From the NCBI GenBank assembly GCA_030653405.1, contig JAURZO010000139.1, positions 1 to 40,864 of the forward strand: DNA of 40,864 nucleotides, written 5' to 3'. A program made the position numbers and the translations under genes. The DNA comes from Zwartia sp. (GTDB taxonomy: Bacteria; Pseudomonadota; Gammaproteobacteria; Burkholderiales; Burkholderiaceae_B). The notes below the pieces were generated by a model. It saw only the letters and a program-made list of their open reading frames with translations, had not been told where the DNA came from and ran no database searches. Shown piece after piece: positions 32,499-40,864 of the stretch. Within the stretch, counting starts at the first letter, position 1, and each line of letters opens with the position of its first letter.

Positions 32499-33071
32499 AT
32501 GATTGGCGAAATCCTTCGGTTTGTACTTGATATCGGTTTCACCTTACTCGGTGCTGTCCTGCTTGCTCGCGCCTGGCTTCAGGCAGTCAAGCTACATCCA
32601 TTCAATCCGATGTCCCAAGCCATCAATCAAGCGACAAACTGGCTTGTCACCCCATTACGACGGGTTGTGCCCACAGGCTCAGGCGTAGATTGGGCGAGTC
32701 TGCTCGGATCGCTACTCGTCGCCATTGTTTATCTGTTGCTGTTGTGGCTGGTCTCTACGGCCAGCATGTTACCGACCAAGCTTATACCCGGATTGTTTGG
32801 TGCCGCCCTCACAACCGTCGCTCGCTGGGCACTCAACCTGATCGTATGGCTCACGCTGATTCAAGCTGTGCTGTCGTGGCTCAATCCACTGGCCACCATC
32901 ATGCCCGTGCTGCGCACGTTGACCGGCCCACTGCTGGAGCCGATCCGGCGCATCATGCCTAACTTGGGCGGCTTTGATCTGTCGCCGCTCGTTTTATTAG
33001 TACTTGCTCAGATCGCCATGATGGTGGTCGCTCGCATCGGCTATCAGTTCTTTCCTTTACTGATTCTCTAG
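32499..33071 (+). CDS. YggT family membrane protein
   Basis: A 190-residue inner-membrane protein with two YggT repeats, each a pair of helices: residues 1-26 with the following FNPMSQAINQATNWLVTPLR, and 85-120 with the following LNPLATIMPVLRTLTGPLLEPIRRIMP. These proteins have been linked to osmotic-shock and ion homeostasis and, in some bacteria, to cell division; the role is not firm. GAGG lies upstream of the ATG with a rather long spacing. It has its own transcription unit after the histone terminator. Confidence 0.9.
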   Translation: MIGEILRFVLDIGFTLLGAVLLARAWLQAVKLHPFNPMSQAINQATNWLVTPLRRVVPTGSGVDWASLLGSLLVAIVYLLLLWLVSTASMLPTKLIPGLFGAALTTVARWALNLIVWLTLIQAVLSWLNPLATIMPVLRTLTGPLLEPIRRIMPNLGGFDLSPLVLLVLAQIAMMVVARIGYQFFPLLIL

Positions 33072-33081
33072 GGTCAAGACG

Positions 33082-33585
33082 TCAGTTGGATAACGGGACC
33101 ACGCGAGTTGGTCCCGCGCCGCTGACAACCTGCACGCGCTGATTCATCATGATCGGCAAGTCTGCTTCCTGGGCAATCACACGTGTTTCGCCGTTATCCA
33201 GGCGCACAGTAATCTCCAGACCGTCTTTCTTGCCTGCACGGTCTTCGATGGCATTACCGGCCAGCGCACCGACAATCGCGCCACCAATAATCGCCAGCGT
33301 ACGGCCTGTTCCGCCACCGACCGCGCTGCCCGCAACGCCGCCCACCGCGCCCCCTGCGACAGCCCCAACGCCAGAAGTCTGATCGCTCTGGATGGTGATG
33401 GCCCGCACGTTAATCACCGTGCCATTGCGCACGATCTGATCGCGTTGTGTCTGGTTGTAGTTATAGACATTGGCGGACGCGGAGGGCTTGGCACACCCCG
33501 CAATCAACGCGACCGAGGATATCAATACGCACCCCACGGTCAAACGAAATCCCGTCGATGCCCGTCTGGGAAAATTTTTGTTCAT
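33082..33585 (-). CDS. Glycine-zipper outer-membrane lipoprotein (SlyB/Pcp-like)
   Basis: A 167-residue lipoprotein: signal peptide with lipobox LIAGC, a linker (YNYNQTQRDQIVRNGTVINV), then a glycine zipper (GAVAGGAVGGVAGSAVGGGT, AIIGGAIVGALAGNAIED) as in the SlyB family, and a C-terminal strand region (GLEITVRLDNGETRVIAQEA). SlyB-type proteins stabilise the outer membrane. ATG 33585 has TAGGAG eight bases upstream; a GTG at 33588 directly before it is an alternative. It converges on the yggT gene with ten bases between the stops. Confidence 0.88.
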   Translation of the reverse strand: MNKNFPRRASTGFRLTVGCVLISSVALIAGCAKPSASANVYNYNQTQRDQIVRNGTVINVRAITIQSDQTSGVGAVAGGAVGGVAGSAVGGGTGRTLAIIGGAIVGALAGNAIEDRAGKKDGLEITVRLDNGETRVIAQEADLPIMMNQRVQVVSGAGPTRVVPLSN

Positions 33586-33608
33586 CACAAATACTCCTAC
33601 TGTCAGCC

Positions 33609-34550
33609 TTAAGCAGGCAGATGCAAATCAAAATAGCCTTTGAGCATCGCGCCGATCTCGGATCGAGTCGGCGTATGGTTCTGAGGGCCGCGCGAGGCGA
33701 TTTTGATGGATCCCATCAAGTTGCCTAGTTTACAGGCATCCGGCCAGCTCCAGCCCTGTGTCAGGCCATACAAGAGGCCTGCGCGATGCGCATCGCCACA
33801 CCCCGTCGGATCCACCAGTCCCTGTGGTTTCACAGGGTCGATGTGGTGCTCTTGTCCTTCCGTATAGAGCGTTGCACCGCTCGCCCCGCGAGTCACAACG
33901 ACTGCACGGAGCTGCTTGGCGAGCTCCGCAACGGTCTTGCCAGTACGTTGCTCAACGACACTCGCTTCATAATCGTTGACGGTCAGGGCCTGGGCAAGAC
34001 TGAGCATGCTCTTAATATCCTCACCGTCAAACAAAGGCATCGCTTGGCCCAGATCAAAAATAAACGGTGTGCCTTGCGCGTGCAGACGCTTGGCGTGCGC
34101 CATCATGCCAGCTTTTGAATCGGGTGCCACAATCGCCCAAGCCGCTTGATGGCCGGTCAGGTCATTTTCTGATGAGCGATCCATGGCACCTGGGTGAAAG
34201 GCGGTGATCTGATTATCATCGAGGTCAGTCGTAATAAAACACTGTGCCGTCAGGGTGTCGGGCAAACTGCGGATCATCTTGACATCGATACCGAGTTGCT
34301 TGAAGCGCTGCAAATAGTCGGTTGCATCGTCACCGACCGTGGCAACCGGGATCGGATGACCGCCCAACAGTTTGAGGTTGTAAGCGATATTTCCAGCACA
34401 TCCCCCAAACTCACGACGCATGCGGGGCACCAAAAAGGACACGCTCAAGGCATGAATGCGATCCGGCAAAATATGCTCTTTAAACTGACCCTCAAAAACC
34501 GCGATGGTATCGAAAGCAACGGAACCACAAATCAAAACTGGCGCTGTCAT
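33609..34550 (-). CDS. PfkB-family carbohydrate (adenosine-like) kinase
   Basis: A 313-residue ribokinase-fold kinase. The N-terminal GSVAFDTIAVFEG and FGGCAGNIAYNLKLLGG fit the first PfkB signature, and LVDPTGCGDAHRAGLLYGL is the second, with the catalytic Asp and anion hole in TGCGDA. The family usually acts on ribose, adenosine or other sugars; a preference for adenosine is suggested by resemblance but unproven. It starts ten bases after the DUF3426 gene on the same strand with GAGG upstream, so it is probably the last gene of the aroQ-acc-prmA series. Confidence 0.88.
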   Translation of the reverse strand: MTAPVLICGSVAFDTIAVFEGQFKEHILPDRIHALSVSFLVPRMRREFGGCAGNIAYNLKLLGGHPIPVATVGDDATDYLQRFKQLGIDVKMIRSLPDTLTAQCFITTDLDDNQITAFHPGAMDRSSENDLTGHQAAWAIVAPDSKAGMMAHAKRLHAQGTPFIFDLGQAMPLFDGEDIKSMLSLAQALTVNDYEASVVEQRTGKTVAELAKQLRAVVVTRGASGATLYTEGQEHHIDPVKPQGLVDPTGCGDAHRAGLLYGLTQGWSWPDACKLGNLMGSIKIASRGPQNHTPTRSEIGAMLKGYFDLHLPA

Positions 34551-34560
34551 GCTGAATGCC

Positions 34561-35688
34561 TCAAGGAAAAAATGGTTTAAGCGAATAGCCGTTAATCTGC
34601 AAACCCGTCACGGTCATCGGCACATTTAACGTGACGTCCTGACCTGCAGCGAAGGGTTTATCGGCTAATGCGGTAGGGAGATACTCTCGGGGACTCAACG
34701 GTTTTCGCAACACAACCGTACCTGAGGCATCCGTCAACTCAAGAGAAAGATCGGGCCAGGGCTGCGCAAGATTGAGCCGGTTCCGTATGGAGAACTTTAG
34801 CGTCATATCGACGGGTTTGCCCTCTTGAGCCGGAGCGGCCTGACGCTCAAAGGCGATCACCGAAACAGAAATACGTTCGAGCTGGCGGCGCAGGCTCACT
34901 TCGCATCTGAGTGCCGCACACATCGTCTCAAGCATCGGCCTGAATGTCGGCATCTGTGTGGCCAGATCGTTGCGATAAACATAGGCAAACTGCACTACCA
35001 GCAAGGCAAGTGCCAAGACACTGGCCAACCCCCAGAGCAACACTTTCAAACGCTGCGTATCAACCTCGTCGACTAAAAACTCTGGCTGCGTGCGTCCAAC
35101 CTGTAGGCCCTCTCCACGCAAACGTGATTCGCCTTGAATACTTAATTCCGATGATGGCGTTAAAGGCTCTCCTGCCTCGGCATCCAGCAAAGCGTCAGCT
35201 CGAGCAGAACGATGCCGCAACACGGATGGCGCACTCCATGAGGGGTCGGATGAGGCTGAAAATGAGGCTGGAGCCGAGGCAGGTGCTTGAGCAGAATCAG
35301 GGGACAGCCCTCCAGTCTGCGGGCGGGCACGCATCGGCTCACTCACTGGAGTTCGGCTCGTGGCGTCAGTGCGAGAAGTGCCGAAATACGGTGTGCCCGA
35401 AGGTCCTCGGCCGCTTATTGGTGCAGAAGCGGGTGGAGAAATGGGTGCAGAAATGGGTGCCGCAGTGGGTGCAAGGGTAGGCGCAGGTGTGGGTGTAAAA
35501 GCCGTGTTTGGCGCAACAGAAGATACCGGGCGCTGGGTCAGCGTGGGCAAGGCGTTCTGCAGCGCGGCGAAGCCATCGAAAATATGCGTGCAGCTGCCGC
35601 AGCGAACGAGCCCGTCATGAAGCCTCAACTCTTCTGACTTCACCACAAAATCACTGTGGCACTTTGGGCAGCGCGTCACCAGACTCAT
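34561..35688 (-). CDS. Zinc-ribbon/DUF3426 single-pass membrane protein
   Basis: A 375-residue protein. Residues 1-38 form an MJ0042-type zinc ribbon (TRCPKCHSDF, VRCGSCTHIFDGF). A long low-complexity linker rich in Pro, Ala and Ser follows (about 55-200), including a tetrapeptide PISA/PISP-like repeat encoded by a 12-bp tandem repeat. One transmembrane helix (VLLWGLASVLALALLVVQFA) leads to the DUF3426 domain (RCEVSLRRQLERISVSVIAF to NGYSLKPFF). Function is unknown. It follows prmA, its usual neighbour in betaproteobacteria; AAGGTGA lies just before the ATG and overlaps the prmA stop. Confidence 0.88.
   Translation of the reverse strand: MSLVTRCPKCHSDFVVKSEELRLHDGLVRCGSCTHIFDGFAALQNALPTLTQRPVSSVAPNTAFTPTPAPTLAPTAAPISAPISPPASAPISGRGPSGTPYFGTSRTDATSRTPVSEPMRARPQTGGLSPDSAQAPASAPASFSASSDPSWSAPSVLRHRSARADALLDAEAGEPLTPSSELSIQGESRLRGEGLQVGRTQPEFLVDEVDTQRLKVLLWGLASVLALALLVVQFAYVYRNDLATQMPTFRPMLETMCAALRCEVSLRRQLERISVSVIAFERQAAPAQEGKPVDMTLKFSIRNRLNLAQPWPDLSLELTDASGTVVLRKPLSPREYLPTALADKPFAAGQDVTLNVPMTVTGLQINGYSLKPFFP
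35421..35492. repeat. 12-bp degenerate tandem repeat inside the DUF3426 gene
   Basis: Six units of the type GTGCAGAAATGG follow one another (35421, 35433, 35445, 35457, 35469, 35481), the first four closest to consensus. On the coding (minus) strand they encode a Pro-x-x-Ala tetrapeptide repeat in the protein's linker. Confidence 0.75.
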
Positions 35689-35697
35689 TGGGTCACC

Positions 35698-36600
35698 TTA
35701 AGGCTTGCGACCAGCCAGACACACCCAGCCGTCACGTGCCTGCCATACCGTCATGGTGAGCCAGGGCGCGTAGGCCTGCGCGACTTCTTGCGCCTGCCGC
35801 TCCAGCACACCAGACAAGACGAGACTGCCACCCGGGCGCACGCGCGCGGACAACATCGGCGCCAGGACTTTAAGTGGGTTGGAGAGGATGTTTGCGACCA
35901 CCACATCGAACTGACCCTCAGGCAAGCCTTCGGGGAGCTGGGCATTGATCTCTGTGTGATTGACCTCGGCATTCGCATGCGTGGCTTGAACTGCTTGCTC
36001 GTCGATATCCACGCCCGTCACGCTCGATGCGCCAAGCATCTTTGCGGCAATCGCCAAAATACCTGAGCCGCAGCCGTAATCCAGCACTGTTGCGCCCGAG
36101 GGTAATTCGTCAGCAAGCCACTCCAGACATAAATGAGTGGTAGGGTGACTGCCCGTACCAAAAGCCAGACCGGGATCGAGCTGAATGGCAATACATCCCG
36201 CAACCGGCACTTCGGGCATCTGGTCCGCATGCCAGCTCGGCACAATCAGGATGCGTTCACCCACGGAAATCGGACCGAACTGTGATTGCGTCAAGCGAAC
36301 CCAATCCGCATCAGGCACCTCACGCAAATGCCAAGGTAAGTCCGTTTCGCGGTCGAGATCCTGACGCGCGATCGCGAGCAACTGTTCTGGATCTGTACCG
36401 TCTGCCAGCAATACGATCACGCGATTACGTGCCCAAGCCTGCGTATTCGGCTCGCTGCCCGGCTCCCCAAAAAGAGGCTGCTCCTCATCAGTATCGAGAT
36501 CAGCATCTTCGACGGAAACCGAGAGCGCGCCCGAGTCGAGCAACGCATCGGATAGAGGCTCTGCAAGAGAGCCTGGGCACAAAAGAACCAATTCACGCAT
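35698..36600 (-). CDS. prmA: Ribosomal protein L11 methyltransferase
   Basis: A 300-residue SAM-dependent enzyme that trimethylates L11. SAM motif I is VLDYGCGSGILAIAAKMLG, with the family-typical GLAFGTGSHPTTHLCLEWL before it and DVVVANILSNPLKVLAPML after it. I prefer ATG 36600 (MRELVLLCPG), the normal start of the family; ATG 36612 would add MEIA. It lies 48 bases downstream of accC and upstream of the DUF3426 gene on the same strand. Confidence 0.95.
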   Translation of the reverse strand: MRELVLLCPGSLAEPLSDALLDSGALSVSVEDADLDTDEEQPLFGEPGSEPNTQAWARNRVIVLLADGTDPEQLLAIARQDLDRETDLPWHLREVPDADWVRLTQSQFGPISVGERILIVPSWHADQMPEVPVAGCIAIQLDPGLAFGTGSHPTTHLCLEWLADELPSGATVLDYGCGSGILAIAAKMLGASSVTGVDIDEQAVQATHANAEVNHTEINAQLPEGLPEGQFDVVVANILSNPLKVLAPMLSARVRPGGSLVLSGVLERQAQEVAQAYAPWLTMTVWQARDGWVCLAGRKP

Positions 36601-36648
36601 TGCGATTTCCATAATCCGGACCCGAGGGCCCGAGCGGCTTGGCCACCA

Positions 36649-37998
36649 TCACTGAGGACGGGAAGCCAGTTTATGTTCTAGATAATGGATGCTGGTGCCA
36701 CCTTCGACGAACTTTGAGTCGGCCATCAAATCACGATGCAGTGGAATGTTGGTTTTAATCCCTTCGACCACCATTTCGGATAAGGCGATCGACATCCGCG
36801 CGACCGCTTGAGCACGCGTATCACCGTAAGTGATGACCTTGGCGATCATTGAGTCGTAGTTAGGTGGCACAAAGTAGCCGTTAAATACATGCGAGTCGAT
36901 ACGCACGCCCGGACCACCAGGCGTGTGCCAGTTGGTAATGCGCCCAGGGCTCGGCATGAACGTGAAGGGATCTTCGGCGTTGATTCGGCACTCTACGGCA
37001 TGACCGCGGAACGTGATGTCTTTTTGGCGCAAGACGAACTTCTCTCCGGCCGCGACACGAATCTGCTGCTGCACCAGATCAATCCCCGTGATGAGCTCAG
37101 TCACTGGGTGCTCAACCTGAATACGGGTATTCATCTCAATGAAATAGAACTCACCGTTTTCATACAGAAACTCAAACGTACCCGCACCGCGATACTGAAT
37201 CTTGCGGCATGCTTCGGCGCAGCGTTCGCCAATTTTTTCAATCAATTTGCGATCGATGCCGGGCGCGGGGGCCTCCTCGATGACTTTCTGATGACGGCGC
37301 TGCATGGAGCAGTCGCGCTCGCCAAGCCAGACGGCATTGCGTCCGCCATCTGCCAACACCTGAATTTCGATGTGGCGGGGATTCTCGAGAAACTTTTCGA
37401 GATAGACCTCTGGATTGTTAAAAGCCGCGCCAGCCTCGGATTTTGTCATCGTGACGGCATTCAATAATGCAGCCTCGGTGTGAACGACACGCATACCGCG
37501 ACCACCTCCGCCACCGGCGGCTTTGATAATGACCGGGTAGCCAACCTCTCGCGCCGTACGCAAAATCTCAGCAGGATCGTCAGGCAAAGCACCCGCAGAG
37601 CCCGGCACCACCGGTACGCCAGCTTCGATCATGGCGTGTTTGGCGCTGACCTTATCGCCCATCAAGCGAATCGACTCTGGTCGGGGACCGATAAATACGA
37701 AGCCGCTTTTTTCGACTCGATCCGCAAAGTCTGCGTTTTCAGACAAAAATCCATAACCGGGGTGAATCGCTTCGGCGTCCGTGACTTCAGCCGCCGCAAT
37801 AATGGCGGGCATGTTCAGGTAGCTGTCTCGCGATGCAGGCGGACCAATGCAGACAGACTCGTCTGCCAGACGCACATACTTGGCATCACGATCGGCCTCG
37901 GAATGCACGACCACGGTCTTGATACCCATTTCACGACATGCGCGCTGGATGCGCAATGCAATTTCGCCTCGGTTGGCGATCAGAATTTTTTCAAACAT
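36649..37998 (-). CDS. accC: Acetyl-CoA carboxylase biotin carboxylase subunit
   Basis: A 449-residue ATP-grasp enzyme that carboxylates biotin on AccB, the first step of fatty-acid synthesis. FEKILIANRGEIALRIQRAC opens the biotin-carboxylase domain. The glycine-rich ATP loop is KAAGGGGGRGMRVV, and FIEMNTRIQVEHPVTE is the classic signature. Length is normal. Its ATG is one base after the accB stop, the conserved accB-accC pair. Confidence 0.98.
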   Translation of the reverse strand: MFEKILIANRGEIALRIQRACREMGIKTVVVHSEADRDAKYVRLADESVCIGPPASRDSYLNMPAIIAAAEVTDAEAIHPGYGFLSENADFADRVEKSGFVFIGPRPESIRLMGDKVSAKHAMIEAGVPVVPGSAGALPDDPAEILRTAREVGYPVIIKAAGGGGGRGMRVVHTEAALLNAVTMTKSEAGAAFNNPEVYLEKFLENPRHIEIQVLADGGRNAVWLGERDCSMQRRHQKVIEEAPAPGIDRKLIEKIGERCAEACRKIQYRGAGTFEFLYENGEFYFIEMNTRIQVEHPVTELITGIDLVQQQIRVAAGEKFVLRQKDITFRGHAVECRINAEDPFTFMPSPGRITNWHTPGGPGVRIDSHVFNGYFVPPNYDSMIAKVITYGDTRAQAVARMSIALSEMVVEGIKTNIPLHRDLMADSKFVEGGTSIHYLEHKLASRPQ

Positions 37999-37999
37999 G

Positions 38000-38449
38000 T
38001 CAGACGATCACAAAGAGTGGTTGGCCGTATTCAACGGGTTCGCCGTTTTCAACCAAAATTTCTTTGATCACGCCTGTCTTGTCGGCTTCAATTTCATTGA
38101 GAAGCTTCATGGCCTCAATGATGCACAGCGGCTCGCCTTCTTTAACGCTCTGTCCCACTTCAACAAAGGCTGGAGAGCCCGGATTCGGGGCACGGTAAAA
38201 AGTCCCCACCATCGGGGACTTGACCGTGTGACCCTGCACAGCCGCTGCAACAGGTGCCGGAGCTGCAGCCGGCGCAGCCTCAGCGCCCGCGGGCGGCGCA
38301 TAAACCGGCGCCGGTGCGTATGCGACAGGCTGAACCGCCTGCGAAAACTTGACGATACGAACCTTACCCTCGCCCTCTGTAATTTCGAGTTCTGCGATAC
38401 CCGACTCGGCGACCAAGTCAATCAAGGTTTTCAGTTTTCTGAGATCCAT
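38000..38449 (-). CDS. accB: Biotin carboxyl carrier protein of acetyl-CoA carboxylase
   Basis: A 149-residue protein carrying the biotin. MDLRKLKTLIDLVAESGIAE is the typical N-terminal part, followed by an Ala/Pro-rich flexible linker (about residues 45-70) and the biotinyl domain (VKSPMVGTFYRAPNPGSPAF). Biotin attaches to Lys in IEAMKLLNEIEADKTG; Leu in place of the commoner Met after the lysine is usual in Burkholderiales. It precedes accC by one base and follows aroQ by about 60 bases. Confidence 0.98.
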   Translation of the reverse strand: MDLRKLKTLIDLVAESGIAELEITEGEGKVRIVKFSQAVQPVAYAPAPVYAPPAGAEAAPAAAPAPVAAAVQGHTVKSPMVGTFYRAPNPGSPAFVEVGQSVKEGEPLCIIEAMKLLNEIEADKTGVIKEILVENGEPVEYGQPLFVIV

Positions 38450-38513
38450 ATTATTTCCGTAAGGTTCTTTATAAATTGGCCACTCTGGAGGGTGGTAAAG
38501 GACTCACCACACC

Positions 38514-38960
38514 CTAGGCCGACTGCTGATATTGAGCCGCAAAACGCACAGCTGCCTCGTACCCGGAGGGGCCGAGACCCGCCACCACACCAACCGCCAA
38601 GTCTGACAAGTAAGAGTGATGGCGAAATTCTTCGCGCTTGTACACGTTAGAGACATGCACCTCGATAAAGGGGGTATTAATACCTGCCAAGGCATCCCGG
38701 ATCGCCACGCTTGTGTGGGTATAGGCACCAGCATTGATAATTATAAAATCCGTGCCATCAGTACGTGCCGCCTGGATACGATCAACCAACGCGCCTTCGT
38801 GATTGCTCTGAAAGGTTGCAAGCGATACGCCAAGAGTCTGAGCAAGCGCGGTCAAGGCAGCCTCGACTTGGGGCAATGTCGTGTGCCCGTAAAGATGCGG
38901 CTCTCTGAGCCCGAGCAAATTCAGGTTAGGGCCGTTCAGAACGAGGATATGTTGTGCCAT
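38514..38960 (-). CDS. aroQ: Type II 3-dehydroquinate dehydratase
   Basis: A 148-residue enzyme of the shikimate pathway, dodecameric in the family. The start ILVLNGPNLNLLGLREPHLY includes the catalytic Tyr loop, and FIIINAGAYTHTSVAIRDAL, EVHVSNVYKREEFRHHSYLS carries the active-site His and Arg. I use ATG 38960 (MAQHILVL), which gives normal length; further in-frame TTG codons upstream are unlikely. It commonly precedes accBC in betaproteobacteria. Confidence 0.96.
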   Translation of the reverse strand: MAQHILVLNGPNLNLLGLREPHLYGHTTLPQVEAALTALAQTLGVSLATFQSNHEGALVDRIQAARTDGTDFIIINAGAYTHTSVAIRDALAGINTPFIEVHVSNVYKREEFRHHSYLSDLAVGVVAGLGPSGYEAAVRFAAQYQQSA

Positions 38961-39010
38961 GCAATTCAACAAAAGCAATGATCAGGTGCGCATTTTTACG
39001 CTAATTCACA

Positions 39011-39601
39011 CTATTTGTCTATCTTCGTCTTCGATTTTGCTACCAGACGTTCGATTCGCAGCTGCAAATCCTCTGGGGTCACCTGACCTAGTATTGTGTC
39101 GAAAATGTGCCCATCTGCATCAAACAGCACGGTAAAAGGCAGACCTCCCGCAGAGTTCCCCAACTCACGCACAAGTGCGATCCCTGAGTGACCCGCCACG
39201 TACAGAGGGTAAGAAACCGGTATTTTAGCGACAAATTGATTGACGTTTGTAGCAGTATCGATACCAATGCCGACAAATTGAATATTTTTTAGTGACTTAG
39301 AAAGTGCGTCGAGGTACGGCATCTCCTCCACGCACGGCGGGCACCAAGTCGCCCAGAAGTTCACCACCACAGGGCGGCCTTTGAGATGGCTCAGCGCGAC
39401 TGTTTGGCCGGCCAAATCGGGCAATGAAGCCTCGTAAAGCGCAGCTGCGTTGGGCTCGCGTTTGGGAGCGGCATTGCCCAACGCACCAGCAGCCCGATTC
39501 GCTGCAGGCGCACGCCTAGAGGTCGACTGCCAGGCCAGCCACGCGGTCGTCGCAATGGCCACCAACCCAGCACCACCAAACAAGATCGTTCTTCTCTTCA
39601 T
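39011..39601 (-). CDS. TlpA-like thioredoxin-fold reductase, membrane-anchored
   Basis: A protein of about 196 residues with an N-terminal signal anchor (MKRRTILFGGAGLVAIATTA) and a periplasmic thioredoxin domain. The redox motif is FWATWCPPCVEEMPYLDAL, and the cis-proline is in GGLPFTVLFDADG. Such proteins reduce or maintain thiols outside the inner membrane, often for cytochrome maturation. ATG codons at 39601, 39610 and 39613 are all possible; none has a clear ribosome binding site, and I use the one giving the Lys/Arg-led anchor. It is divergent from mpl. Confidence 0.9.
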   Translation of the reverse strand: MKRRTILFGGAGLVAIATTAWLAWQSTSRRAPAANRAAGALGNAAPKREPNAAALYEASLPDLAGQTVALSHLKGRPVVVNFWATWCPPCVEEMPYLDALSKSLKNIQFVGIGIDTATNVNQFVAKIPVSYPLYVAGHSGIALVRELGNSAGGLPFTVLFDADGHIFDTILGQVTPEDLQLRIERLVAKSKTKIDK

Positions 39602-39710
39602 AATCAACATCATAGCGCCGCGTGAACCAGTCTGCAGCATTGGACACACTGCCTGACCCGAGACCGAGACTCTGTGACTTCTGCCTCTACAATGCGGGCA
39701 GGAGATTGGG

Positions 39711-40864
39711 ATGCATCTGCATATATTAGGTATTTGCGGCACGTTCATGGGTGGGCTCGCGCTGATTGCTCGCGCGGCAGGACATCGCGTCACGGGTTGT
39801 GATGCGGGTGTCTACCCGCCAATGAGTACACAACTCGAGGAGCAAGGCATTGCGCTGATCGAGGGCTTTGATGCGCACCAAATCTCCCTCAAGCCGGATT
39901 TGTTCATCATCGGCAACGTCGTGTCACGCGGCAATCCACTCATGGAAGCGATTCTGGAGGCAGGGCTACCCTACACCTCCGGCCCACAATGGCTTGGCGA
40001 ATCCATCCTGCAAGGCCAGCACGTGCTGGCGGTCGCCGGGACGCACGGCAAAACGACGACGAGCTCCATGCTCGCCTGGATTTTGCATTGCACGGGTCAA
40101 ACACCAAACTTTTTGATTGGTGGCGTTGCCCCCGGGCTAGAGGTGTCAGCGCGTTATGACGCGAACCAGTCCTTGTTCGTGATCGAGGCCGACGAGTACG
40201 ACACGGCATTTTTCGACAAGCGGTCCAAATTTGTTCACTATCGACCTCGTACGGCTATTTTGAACAATCTCGAATACGACCATGCTGACATATTTCCAGA
40301 TTTAGCCGCGATCGAAACCCAGTTCCACCATCTGTTACGCACCGTTCCGCAGGGTGGTCGCGTGATTACGCCCGCTCAAGACGAAGCACTCGCTCGCGTC
40401 ACTGCGCGCGGCTGCTGGTCCGAGCTGGTCCATATTGACGACCCGCTCGGCTGGCATACCCAGGCTCTAGATGCGGTTTCTTTCGATGTGTTGAATGGCC
40501 ACGATCGGCTTGGGACCGTCACCTGGACACACACGGGCGCGCACAATCGTCACAATGCGCTGGCTGCGATTGTGGCGGCAGCGCATGTCGGTATCGAGCC
40601 CAAAGCCAGCGTCGACGCGTTATGCTCATTTTCCGGCGTCAAACGACGCATGGAAGTGCGAGGCACCGTTCGGAACATCACGATCTATGATGACTTTGCC
40701 CACCATCCGACAGCGATTGCGACGACCTTGGCGGGCTTGCGCGCGCAGGTGGGTGGACAACGCATTCTGGCCGTACTCGAACCGCGCTCAAACACGATGA
40801 AGCTCGGCACAATGGCGGCGCGACTGCCCGAAGCGCTCACCGATGCCGATCTGGTTTTTTGTTT
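39711..40864 (+). CDS. mpl: UDP-N-acetylmuramate:tripeptide ligase (Mpl), cut by the window end
   Basis: The first 384 residues of a Mur-ligase-type enzyme that reattaches the recycled L-Ala-gamma-D-Glu-meso-Dap tripeptide to UDP-MurNAc. The opening MHLHILGICGTFMGGLALIA, the P-loop AGTHGKTTTSSMLAWIL, VIEADEYDTAFFDKRSKFVH and ILNNLEYDHADIF are specific to Mpl; the C-terminal domain has begun (YDDFAHHPTAIATTL). AGGAG lies eight bases before the ATG. No stop occurs before the window ends. Like AnmK it belongs to murein recycling, and it is divergent from the TlpA-like gene. Confidence 0.96.
   Translation, partial: MHLHILGICGTFMGGLALIARAAGHRVTGCDAGVYPPMSTQLEEQGIALIEGFDAHQISLKPDLFIIGNVVSRGNPLMEAILEAGLPYTSGPQWLGESILQGQHVLAVAGTHGKTTTSSMLAWILHCTGQTPNFLIGGVAPGLEVSARYDANQSLFVIEADEYDTAFFDKRSKFVHYRPRTAILNNLEYDHADIFPDLAAIETQFHHLLRTVPQGGRVITPAQDEALARVTARGCWSELVHIDDPLGWHTQALDAVSFDVLNGHDRLGTVTWTHTGAHNRHNALAAIVAAAHVGIEPKASVDALCSFSGVKRRMEVRGTVRNITIYDDFAHHPTAIATTLAGLRAQVGGQRILAVLEPRSNTMKLGTMAARLPEALTDADLVFC

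Overview
The window is chromosomal DNA of a betaproteobacterium, most likely Burkholderiales and close to Alcaligenaceae (Bordetella, Advenella or Pusillimonas-like). This rests on the housekeeping gene order (ribE-ribD-nrdR-glyA; tyrS / M23 peptidase / anmK / erpA / argC / rpsI-rplM; accC-accB-aroQ), an AMKLL-type biotinylation site in AccB, and a KKA-repeat histone H1-like protein. It is a family-level inference from protein resemblance, not a search result.

Layout. (1) 1-542: gene-free AT-rich DNA with a three-copy 13-bp tandem repeat and an inverted repeat. (2) 543-5430: a chaperone-usher fimbrial operon (pilin, chaperone, usher, tip adhesin), visibly more AT-rich than the core genes. (3) 5470-10722: a probable mini integrative element of about 5.2 kb. 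Both ends carry the same 14 bp, which is the 3' end of tRNA-Ser(GGA); the intact tRNA gene is at 10709-10799 on the minus strand. It holds a P4-type integrase, an unknown gene, an AlpA-type regulator, a DUF3631 ATPase, two very small membrane proteins on the minus strand, an XRE-type regulator and a four-helix membrane protein. (4) 10997-40864: conserved core genome.

Core region: riboflavin synthesis (ribD, ribE), NrdR, GlyA, TyrS, an M23 murein hydrolase, AnmK, ErpA, a DUF6776-like membrane protein, ArgC, ribosomal proteins S9 and L13, PmbA, DarP/YjgA, a carboxylesterase, GltX, a lipoprotein, class Ia ribonucleotide reductase (nrdAB), a histone H1-like protein, a YggT protein, a glycine-zipper lipoprotein, a PfkB kinase, a zinc-ribbon/DUF3426 protein, PrmA, AccC, AccB, AroQ, a TlpA-like thioredoxin and the start of Mpl, cut by the window edge.

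Working together: NrdR (12858-13328) is the expected repressor of nrdAB. Two 16-bp NrdR-box-like palindromes 31 bp apart overlap the predicted nrdA promoter at 27290-27355, so repressor and target lie in the same window. aroQ-accB-accC-prmA-DUF3426-PfkB run on one strand with short gaps and may be co-transcribed. AnmK, the M23 peptidase and Mpl all act in cell-wall turnover or recycling.

Most notable points: the tRNA-Ser mini-element with its repeated 8-mer CACCTCAG and a hairpin able to mask the alpA ribosome binding site; a histone H1-like gene whose conserved C-terminus is one frame away behind a run of ten A; and an usher gene whose signal peptide is encoded upstream of its first in-frame ATG.
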